Positions 33,801 through 45,800 of a DNA stretch of 64,000 nt are shown one piece after another. Source of the DNA: Hippopus hippopus. Lineage: Eukaryota > Mollusca > Bivalvia > Cardiida > Cardiidae. The position numbers were made by a program, and so were the translations under genes. How positions within the stretch are numbered: the stretch's first letter is position 1; each line of letters begins with the position of its first letter. The stretch is from the NCBI GenBank assembly GCA_946811185.2, contig OX328113.1:7220401-7284400 (forward strand). The letters are read 5' to 3'. The notes under the pieces are model-generated. The model did no database searches, had not been told where the DNA came from, and saw only the letters and a list, made by a program, of their open reading frames with translations.

Positions 33801-36800
33801 TGGATGCTGAACCAGAAATTGAATGTGCCGGATCGGTGTTTTACATAAAATGGATATGCATAATAAACCAACTCTTTGTTATTGAACAGGTAACTTATTT
33901 TCATCCATGGAAATAGTATTGTACAACAAAAATCATATTTACTTAATAATAACAACAAAGCAAATCTGTACCAATCAAGTATCGTGATACTGTATTGTAT
34001 CACCTTTCTGGTATCACGATACTTTTTCTTTGGCAATACCAAGCTCTTCCACAGCCTTAAGAAAATTACAGTATTGCAAAAGGATAAATTTCTCACATGC
34101 AGCTAGTACCCAGGATTTTTTCCAATTCTGAAAATGTTTTCAAAAGAAGCTTTAATTCATGTTCCTATAAAGGTTACTGGTAGGTTTGCTGGTAAAAAGT
34201 TTAATATTATGATAATTTAGGCATGATCACTAATAATTGAGGTGTTGTTAATAATGCTAATTACTGACTTGCGTTACAACGTTTTGCTATGCTTTTATTT
34301 TCAGTTATTAATAAAAAAAGCTTAGTCCTTCGGGTGTTATATCAGCAAGAAGGGTGTTTTAAATATTTTATTACTAAAAATATAAACTTAAAGATACGTC
34401 TTTACGTGTTTTCATCCAGTTTTTTAACCGTTTTTTTTTCCTTATTTTATGAAACTATAATCACTCTTGTATCTTCATGCCAAATATTGCCCCAGATGGT
34501 TGCAAGGTTGCACAAATTACAGCAGATAGAAAATGCATTTCATTCTATTGCGGCTAGCCATAGACATAATAACCACAGTTTCCGGTTTAAATTGAAGACA
34601 AATCCCTATAGTTTCTTTACCCCATACACCTTATAATGATTTTTTATCTATGTTTACACAGTTGACTAGATTATAACTCCGTCAAGTTTTAACAGTATTT
34701 GTTTACTCTCTGGCTGTAAAGATGTCTCTTTAAGGCTTTAGACAGCTTTAAATACAATCCACTAAAACTCAGAAAGATTCTTACTGTATGGGCCGGACTA
34801 AACAAGTGGATGTTATAGATCCAAGATCAAATGGCATGTCCTTTGCAGTCTGATCTTGATATATGTGGAGGATGAAAGCCTCTGTTCTTTTGCTAATGGT
34901 GATAAAAGGATTATTCCTTGCAGTGTCAAACCCAACGGACATTTTCAGCACAGAATTGAGACACAAATGAATGCAGTTTCGTGCTGTTTTCTGTCCAGAA
35001 TGTCTAAGCAAAGTGGTCTGTGTAGATCAAAGATCAGACTGCACAGAATGTGCAGTCTGATCTTGATCTACATTGGCCACAAAAGCAACTAAAGTTTTGA
35101 AAGGTGCTTTAAGGATTAGAGAAATGGTAAAAATAATGTATTGCCATTTAAAATCTTATTATTTTGCTATAATGTCTCAACACAGCAGGTGCTCTTCCTC
35201 TGCTTGATGGTTAATGCATTAGATATTTAACCCAAGGGTTCTTAGTTTGAATCCTGCTGTAGGTACTACTCATATGGGAGTGTCCTTTGGCCAGGCACTT
35301 CAGAGCCCCAGCCTAGTACTGGTAAAACCTAGGAAATGTATGAACAAGTGAAGCAAACATTGCAGTAGATTTAACTGAAAATTGTTGAAATGCCAAACAA
35401 CTTAAACACCAATGAAACTACAATAGCAGGCAGTGCAGATAAGATTATGGTCATACTGAGCCTGGGTTCCAGTCCATTCAATTTTTTTCTTTTTCTTTCA
35501 TTTGGATGTTACTTTGTTAAAAATGATTTGACTGTTTGAGTCTGAAAGCTTTTCAAATAGATGCTGTAACAATTGTTGTTGAAGGTCACGATGAATTGGT
35601 GGAAAAATGCGTGAATCCACAGTTATTAACATTGTGACATTTCACATGATAAACAAGTGTAGATTATCGGCATGATTAATAATCATGGGGAGACCCTAGA
35701 ATGTCCCCAGGGAGTAATAATAATGAAAACAGATAGCTGCCGACTATCAATATCAGATCGAGATTATAGGGAGAGCACGATACTGAGTAATTAAAATTAT
35801 TACCGCCTGGACCCAGGCTTGGTCTTGCTAAGCTCAGTGTTAAAGATTAGGACTCATAACCGGAAAGCCCCAGGTTTGATCCTCATTTGAAGTGCTGTTC
35901 TTTTTTACGTGGGAATGTCTTTGGGAAAGACACTGTAGAGCCCTAGCATTTGTACTGTTTACACAAAGGACATACATACATGACTAAGTGAGCTGGAACT
36001 GTGATATGACTGAAATAATGTTGAAAGCTGCATAAAGCACCTTTTCATCCCAGATAAATCACTGATCAGACTTCATGTTTGTGCTGTCTGATCTTGAGCT
36101 TCAGTGGGTACTTAACTCTTTACCACACAACAAAATCATAGACCTAGTAAAGCATTTGTCGATGACAGCCGGAACTCAAATGATTGGATTTGCCTTAGAA
36201 AGTGTAGAAAACATTCTGGGAAAAGGAGAAAATGTTACTGGCATTTTCTCCTTTTCTCACAAAGTTTTCAAATGCTGTTTACCCTCAGAGTTATTAAAAC
36301 TTGGGATAGTATAGTAAAGGCTTTAACTCTTTACCACACAATCCCGACTTTTAACGACCCTGAGAAAGAAAGCTTTTGAAAACATTGTAGGAAAAGGAGA
36401 AAATGCTGGTAACCAGCATTTTCTCCTTTTCCCACAATGTTTTCTACCCTTCCCAAATCAAATTTCAGTTTTTGACTCGCATTTCTTTTGTCGTCTGCAA
36501 CTGCTTTCAATTTGGACTAGTCCAAAATTTTGTCGTTTGGTAAAGAGTTAAGCAACTATAGTTTTTCTTCAGTGTTTGGGTGAAACACCAGCCTCTTTGT
36601 TTTATTTTCTAGTTGACATTTATCATTGACTGGAAGGTAGGAAGAAAGTATCCAGCTGTCATACTGTTCTTCATCAATGGCTGTCTCTTCATTGTGTGTC
36701 TGGGCTGGATGGCCCAGTTTATAGACAGAGAGGACATAATCTGCAGGAAGGATGGGACAGTCAGGAAAGGGGAACCAATGATAGGGTAAGATTGAAGCAG

Positions 36801-39800
36801 GGTTCAAATTATTTTGAAGGCAGGATAAATAATGGACAGTGTTTGTGAGAGAAATTAACCGATGGCTTGGAAAGAGCATTGTGCCCAGTGCTGTTAGAAG
36901 AAACTCCAGGATAGCATGGATAGGTGCACTGGTATCTGTGATTAGACTGAAAAGTTTCTGTGAATGTTGTTGAACACAGAACAAAGGAACAAAGATCTTT
37001 AATTGAAAGGCCCAGTAGTGGCCAGAAGGAAACAATGTGAGTATTAAAATGCCTTTAAATTAACCTTAGAATCCAGAGTTTTAACAACTCTAAGAAATAA
37101 GACTTCTGATAACATTGTAAGAAAAAGAGAACATACTGATTGCCAGTGTTTTTACCTTTTCCCACGATGTTTTCTAGCCTTTCAAAAACAGTTTTTCGCC
37201 TGTGAGCCACACTGAATTTGTCATCTGTAATGTTTTCCAAAAGGAAAAGTCTATGGTTTTGATTTAATCATTTTTCAAGCTTTTATAACCCCATCATGGT
37301 ATGATGGCTGTGCTTTTAATACATGCTGTATTAGTATACCAGCTTTTGATACACTCTCAGTCTAACCTGTGTATAAAGCAAGTACCTTAGTAGGACACTA
37401 AATGTGCTGTGGATGAAAACAGGTACTTGCCATGTAGTACAGCTACATTTCAATATATATTTGCATTCTCTGTGTACTTAAAATATTATGCTTGCTTGCC
37501 ATAGGTTACTTGCTTAACCTTTTATCAACCAGTTATGTTTTAACAACCATAAGGAAGAAGCCATTTGAAAACATTGTGGGAAAAGGAGAAAATGCTGGTA
37601 ACCAGCATTTTCTCCTTTTCCCACAATGCTTTTCTATCTTATCAGAGAACTTAGGCTCATTTTGTATTGTTATTGAATTTGTCCTCTGCAGATGTTTTTG
37701 AATTTGGAAGAGTCGAAAATTGTTATGTGGGAAAGGGTTAACCCTTATGCTGCTGAGCAGGACTCAAGAACCACCTTTTGCGGAAAGCGTAGGTCAAGAT
37801 TAGACTGCATAGAGCGTGCAGTCTGATCTTGGATCTACACTGTCCATTAAGGAGAAACTTTTCCCAAAAAAATACCTTTGAAATAGCAAAATAATTGGTT
37901 TTACTATCAGCTTGACTTATATAGCCAGTTAAGGGTTAATTCAGGTGGCCACCTACAACAGGTTTTACTGTATTATCTACATACAGGAAAGACTTACAGA
38001 CTCGTATCATGTCATTTCAGGTCAGGGGAGTCTGCGTCATGTACGATCGTTTTTATTCTTGTGTATTATTTCACGATATCGGGTGTCACCTGGTTTGTGA
38101 TGCTTGCTTACTCATGGGACATTACTTTCAAGGCGATGGGCACAGTGAGAGATGATCTGTCAAAGAAAACGGCCTACTTTCACATCATAAGCTGGTGTCT
38201 CCCCCTGGTGATGACAATTGTCATACTCTCCATTTCTGAGGTAATTTTCGTCACCATTTTAATTAAACATTTACTAAACTATCCTCAAGTTGAATAACCT
38301 TGGTAAAAAAGGCTTTTGAAAACACTGTACTGATTTTTACTGACAACAAAGTAAATGTTACTAAAAAATTGAAATTAAAAAATTGAAAGGGTGGAAAACT
38401 ATGTGGGAAATGGAGAAAATGGTGGCTTTAGCAATTATATTTTCCTCAATTTTTTCAGGAGTCTTATACTTTCTGTTTGTTGAAACTCCAGGAAAGAATG
38501 GTTAGATGCACTGGCAATATCAATGAAATAATTTTAACACATGCACCATACAAACAAACAAACATCCCATATATGGCCATTCAGGTGCAAATGAAACCAG
38601 TTTAAGAAAGACAGGGTTGCCTGGCAAAGGCTTAAAAGTGTTTTTCATAGAACAAGACTAACTCTATACCAAACCACAAAATTTTAGACTTGTCAAACTC
38701 GAAAGAATTTGCATTGAGTACTTCTCAAATACTGGGATTTGTCTTTGAAAGGATAGAAAACCTTGTGGGAAAAGGAGAAAATGCTGGTTACCAGCATTTT
38801 CTCCTTTTTCCAACAATGTTTTCAAGAGTCTTCTTCCCAAGGGTCTTTTTTAAAGACAGGATTTTTTTTTTTATTTGAGTTAACATTTTCTGTATTTAGA
38901 TTGATGGAGACTCAGTAAGTGGTGTTTGTTTCCCTGGATATTTCAACAGCTGGATCAGAACCGGGTTCATCTTGGCTCCCATAGGACTGGTTCTTGTTGT
39001 TGGGTCTATCTTTTGTTTCAGAGGTAAGTGCCTTTCTCCTTTTCCCTCAGTGTTTCTTACCATGTTGTAGAGAATAGAGAAATTCCATCATTTGTGCCAG
39101 TAAGTCGTCTGTAAATGACTTTGATATGAACTAGTCTTAAATTTTTGGTATGTGACAAACAGTTAAACAGTTAATCAGTATTATACTGTGTTTTGTACAG
39201 ACCAGGTACTAAACAAACAATAAAGACAAAAACAGGTGATTTATATTTAGACAAAAGAACCAAAATATGTTCAGAGTAAGAAGTCATTTTCATACCAATT
39301 TATTATTTCAGGGCTGCATACCTTACTGAAGGTGAGGAAGGACACGCCCCCATTTATAAGTGACAAAGCAACAACAAAAATAAGGGACTCTATCTACAGA
39401 CTGGGTAAGTTTAACCTTCAGGGTTTGATTGATTGATTGAATGGTGGTTAATGCCATTTTCAACATTATTTCACTTATATCACAGTGGCCACTGCACCTA
39501 TCCATACTTTTCTGGAGTCTCTTTTAGCAATACTCTGCATAATTTTCTTTCCAAGCCACTGGCTGCTTTCTAACATCAGCATCGTCAAAACAAGGGTCAC
39601 CGGTGGGAGAGGAATGAATCCTGTTGCAATGACTATATTAATCCTTGGAAAGAAATTGGCTGAGTCAGGGATCAAACCCACTACCCCTTGTTCTCAAGTG
39701 CTGCGCACTACTGACAGAGCTACTGGGGCTCGGCATGTTTAACCTTGACGGTTTGAAGAAAAGGTTCTCATTTATAAAGACCCCAAGGAAAATGGCTGTA

Positions 39801-42800
39801 ATTTAACAACCTTAGGTAAGAAGACTTCTGAAAGCATTTCAAAAAAAAAACTAATCACACTGTATGAAACCGCGAAGTGTTTTCATACTAAAGTGTGATT
39901 GGGTTTTTTTTATACCTCCATGAAAACAAAAAACATTCTCTTCATTCCATATAGTTCAATATCACAGACAACAAATACACACTTGAATAATAATAATTAC
40001 TGGTTAATGTAAATCCAGTGTTGCATATCTATTTAATGCCCATTTCATCCATATTTCAAAGTGCGGTAAAACTGCTCGTTCATGACATAAAAAAATGTAT
40101 AATTCATGACATCATCATAGCATTGAACACTGCAGATTTAGTAGATATATTACTAGAAATTTGATATGCTGGAAGTAAATGAAAATTAGACAGTTCGAAC
40201 CCAGGAAAGTGACAATGAGTTTTAAGGTCTCTCTTGGAATTTACTGTTGGATATTTTTTTCATTTAATGATATTCAAGGAAACTAAACTTAGCTAGCATT
40301 TGAACTTTGGACTTGACATAAAATTAGAAAGAATAACAATATGAAATCTCGTATACATGTTTGTTTACATTAGTGTGAAAGCAAAAGTAGTTCCGGTACT
40401 GCAAGACTTCTTTTTTTTTCATGGAACTATGAAACAATTTTTTCAGCCAATCAGAACTTGCCAATATTGATGAAAACAACTAATATTGAATTATGTATAT
40501 ATATAACACTTGTATTTGTAGCAAATGTAGTTTGCAGTTTGATTTGCTACGTCTGTAGTTTCAGTCAGACAGTGTATTGTATATTGTAGTTATTTTCAAA
40601 GACAAGGATATTTTAATGTTTTGATTGGATTTTTTTAAAATTTTCATTTCAGGTATATTTACAGTATTAGCCTTTGTGTTTGTGTTTATAAGTACAGGGA
40701 TCCATATTTATACGTTTACAAACCAGACTGACTGGGCAGACAGCTTTAAAAGATATGCCTAGTAAGTAAAAAATGTGTCATACACCTATATTAGGTAACA
40801 CTGTCTTGGCAACACTGTCTTGGAGACCATCTGTACGAAGCAAACCATTTCTTAAGTCTTAAAATGCTAAATAAATGAACAAAAATTTCCTCTCAACAGT
40901 AAAAACCCAAGTATTGCGAGTTCAAAGCTGATTTAATAAAAATAAAAAAATCTTATCGGATAGTGTAGACCCAAGATCAGACTGCACATTCTGTCCAGTC
41001 TGATCTTGATCTACAGTGTTTGCAAATGGTCCTTGAGTGAAGTGCTTAGCAGCCGAAGGGTTAAAGACTTTTTGCTTAAATTTGTTCATAGGTTGACGTA
41101 ATCGAACTTGCTTTATTTCTTTATCACATGTGGAGGAGATTTCTACATGAAGAAAAAGTCTGTCCAGCTTTTACAGGTTTCTATTTGTAACTAACTGCTC
41201 ATTAGCAAAACCTAACATTGTGACGTCATCGAAGGCATGTTACAATTTGGTATTGACAAAATTTAAAGGGTTCAGCACGATTCGCAATACCACACGACAC
41301 AATTTTAGACTGGTAAAAATTCAAAGAAATAGCAGGAGACAAAATAAACATGGCTTAAATGGTGGAATTTGCTTGTAAAAGGTTAAACAAAGAAAGCCTC
41401 TTTAGGGACATAACAAGGTTATTACTTGTACATCAATGATCAAAAAATGCTCAATATATTCTTTCAGTTGCCAAGCAAATGTAACAGTTATGCAGTATTT
41501 TAACAACCAGACCTCAGGGCCATGTGAATTGGATAAAAGACCGAATATCGTGGCAGCAGTTCTTCACATTGTCACCTTCTTTGCAGCTGCTATTGCCATG
41601 AGCTCTTGGGTTTGGACTAGAGCTTCCCTTGAAGCTTGGCAAAGATTGATCAGAAAGTGAGATAATCTTTAATCCTTTACTACATAATCCTGTGTTTTAA
41701 TGACATTGTAGATTCTGATTGTAAGGTGTTTTACACTGTTTTCAACATTATTTCAGTTATATTGTAGTGGCCAATGCACCCATCCATGCCTTCCTTGAGT
41801 TTCTTTTAACAGTACTCCACACAATATTCTTATGAAGCCAGTGGCTGCTTTCTAACATGACCATTATCGAAACAATGGTCAAAGGTGAGAGAGGAATGAA
41901 TCCTGTCGCAATGACTATTGTTAACCCTTGGAAAGAATTTGACCGGGCTGGGGATCGAACCAGTAACCCCCTGCTCTTAAGTCCTGTATGCTACTGACGG
42001 AGTTAATGGGCTCAGCAATGACTCTGTGGAAAAAACACTTTCAGATTTCCATTTTACAAAACCTCCCTAATCTTGAGAATTTTTGTAAGTAACTATTTTT
42101 GTAATTCTTCAATTCAAGGCAGAAACAGTAGTTCCCTCATACTGGTTACCTGGGTAAACAATACGTTCCATTCAACCAGAGGGAAGTATGACATAATTTA
42201 CGCACATTTACCCTACATTTCTCACGTTTTACATAATATTGTAATGCGTTCTTCTGTGGGGGGTATGCCATGGGGAATTACCAAATACAACTGTACAGGA
42301 AACTCCCAACAAATAAGGGGTTAGAAGCATGAAATAAATAGAATATTTGTTTTTTTCTTCCAGTGAAGGATCGAAATTTATTTCATCTAGTGAGCATGAT
42401 CGGTAACATTTTCACTCATGGCTGTACCACTCAAATTATTACTGATGATGTTTACTACATGAAGTTTGATCTTTCACTGAAAAAAACAAGTATCCTGTAT
42501 ATCTCTGGGAATTCAACACATGCTTGCTGAATATATGTTGCTTGTTTAACTCTTTACCAAAAGACAAAATTTTAGACCAGTTCAAATGGAAAGGATTTGC
42601 AGATACCTAAATAGGAGTGACTTAAAAATGGAATTTTTTTTTGGTAAGGGTATAAAACATTGTGGGAGAAGGTTACCAGCATTTTCTCCTTTTCTCACAA
42701 TGTTTTCAAAAGCTTCCTTTCTCAGGATCATTGAAAAATGGGGATTTTGTGGTATAGGGTAAACAGAAGTGGCAACTAAGACAGGTTTTGCAGTAAATAA

Positions 42801-45800
42801 GAATACAATTTCTTTGTTTCAGAATTTTAAAGAAACCAGTCAACAAACCCCAGAAAGTGCACAAGCATCGTTTGACAGCTCGATCTTTTAAACGTAGAAA
42901 ACACAGGAACAATGAACGGTTGTCTGTTAGTTATGGTACGGAACACGACGATCCAGTAGGTAAGTTGGTTATTTTTTACACAACAAAATTTTAGACTTGA
43001 CCATACTGAAAGAATTTAAGGTAACAAACTCATTGACGCTCAAAAGAAAATTTGGTCAATGAAATGTTAGAAAAAAAAAGTGTGGGAAAAGGAGAAAATG
43101 CTGGTTCACTGCATTTTTTCTTTTTCCCCACATTGTTTTCAAATGCTTTTTTCTTCACGTTCATGAATACATGGGAGTGTTTGCATAAGGTTTAAGCAAA
43201 TTACGTTGCTTTGCAGACGGTATAGATTCTTTGTAAAGTGTTAATCCAGTATTCAACATTCAGTTATTGCAGGATGCAGTATTCAACATTCAGTTTTAGC
43301 AGGGCGGCCAGTGCACCTATCCATGCTTTCCTGGAATTCTTTTTACCAGTACTTACAACCATTTTCTTACCAAGCCACCAGCTGATTTCCCACAGAACAA
43401 GCATTGAAATAATGATCAGCGGTGAGAGAGGAATGAATCTTGTTCCAATGACTATCATGGAAACAAGTTTGGTGAGCTCGGGGTTTCAAACCAGTGGCCC
43501 CCTCTGGTTTTAAGTTTTGTGCCATAGTGTAGATTTGTATCAGACTGAACAGAATTAGAATATTCAGTCAGGTCATACCATCTCTGATATATTCAAACTA
43601 TTGGGGCCATCTCCACTTTGTCGTCACAATATTTATGTGTCATGCTCCATGAAAGAGGTTTAACCATTTACCACACAATCCCGAGTTTTAACGACTCTGA
43701 AAGAGAAGGCTTTTGAAAACATTGTGGGAAAATGACAAAATGCTGGTAACCAGCATTTTCTCATTTTCCCACAATGTTTTGTACTATATCAAAGACAGAA
43801 ATCATAATTTGAACTTTGTTTAATTTGTCTTCTGCAAATGTTTTTGATTTGGTCTAGTCCAAAATTTTGTCATGTGGTAAAGAGTTAAACTTTTGAATGG
43901 GCTGTCCGCCCTGTCTGAAGTGGGTCAAAACGTTTAGTTATTGGTAAATTTTCTTCTTGTCAACAAAAAAAAAAAAATCTTCGTCATTACTCATCCCCTT
44001 GTTTGGCAAAATGGATCCATAGTATATGATGACTGACTTGGTTTAAACCTTTACCGTAAAACAAAATTTTAGACCTATCCAAATTGAAAGCATTTGCAGA
44101 CGACAATTTTATAGTGGCTCAAATGACGCAATTTTTCTTTGATAGGCTAGAAAACTTTGTGGGAAAAGGAGAAAATGCTGGTTACCAGCATTTTCTCCTT
44201 TTCCCACAATGTTTTCAAAAGGCTTCTTCCTCAGGGTCGTTGAAAAGTGTCATTGTGTGGTAAAGAGTTAAACCTTTACCATACAAATGTGAGTTTTAAA
44301 GACCCTAAAAAAGAAGCCGTCTAAAATCATTGTAAGGAGAAAATACAGGTAACTAGCATTTTATCTTTTTTTCTCACAATGCTTTATTCACTATCAAATA
44401 CAAAATTTGATCATCTGAGCCACGTTAAAATTGTGTCTGCAAATGCTTTCAATTTGGACACAACTTTACATTTATGCCATGTGGAAGAGACTTAAATGTT
44501 GTACTCAGATGCTTGAACCCCCACCCCTACCTTTACCCAGAGCCCAGCTCTTCATTTTTTTCTGTCCAGTTTTACCAACATCCATGTTGACCTAAGGTTT
44601 ATAATCTTTGCTTTATTTATCACAGGGATGAGGTTTGACAGAAGCAGCATGAGCTCACAATCACTGTCATCAGGTTTTGCAGTTGCCGTTCCAAAACATG
44701 TCCGCAGACGTCAGGGCATGCTGTATCCTATGAAAGGTGTGAGGCAAAGACTGTCAGAATCAGGTGTGTTAAGAATTTTTCCTTAGCTTTAACGAAGAAT
44801 TGTATGATAATTCGTTACCTTTTCTTTAATCCTTTACCACATAACCCAGAGTTTTAAAGACCCAGAGGAAGAAGGCTTTGGAAAACATTGTGAGAAAAGG
44901 AGAAAATGCTGGTAAACAAGCATTTTCTCCTTTTGCCACGATATTTTCTAATGCACCTTGAGTTATACCGTATGTCGTTTTTCTTTCGCTGGAAAGATAT
45001 TTTTTGCTATTTTTAGCGAGTGGGTCATTCTCGCACAAAATTATATTAGCTAAATATTCCATACAATCTGGAAATCCTTCTGTTGATACGAAACGGAGTC
45101 CATCAGAGCGGATCTTACTCTCACCCGACTTAAACGTCTTGGTACAACAGGCTAACAGGAGAAATTTGTGATTTTGAAATATCTGACCATCAATCATGTG
45201 GTTTTAGCTTTTTTCCCCATTTTGCATATGCACTGATGCGTCAGGTATGTAATACCAGACATACCTATTGATATTTTTGATGGATTTGATGCTATCATAT
45301 ATTAACCATTTCTTGAAAAATAGAATCATACCAATGAATTTGTGAAAATAAGAAACATGAAAAATTGATTTTGACCAAACTCGCGAAAATGTTGGGACGC
45401 GAAAAAAAAACCCTAATATACGGTATAAATTTGATCACTTTACTGAACAGAAACTTGTCTGTAAGGTCTCTTGGTCATTTTGGCATGGCCCATTGAAAGA
45501 TGTTTTAACATGATCTACATCTACTATTCAAAAAGAAGTATTCAGTATGTCCTTTTTAAGGTTGTCTGAAAAGGGGCTATTCCGATTTTTATAATCCCAC
45601 CAATCTTTAAGAATAGTTCTTCAGTTGAAAAGGTAAGATGACAGCTAGCAAACCATCAGTAAAGAAGAAAGACAAATGTAAGAAAAAAACATTTTTACGT
45701 GGTATTTCTGTTATAGACCACATGCCTCTGAAGATAGATATCATGCCAGATTCAGCATAGATTTGTGGGAGTATCACATGATCAATATTTTGCCTTGATT

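Noticed and set aside
34289..34636. 115-codon plus-strand frame after an acceptor-like ttttcag
   Set aside because: Composition is low complexity and AT-driven, with no known motif, and it would not fit the SMO phases.
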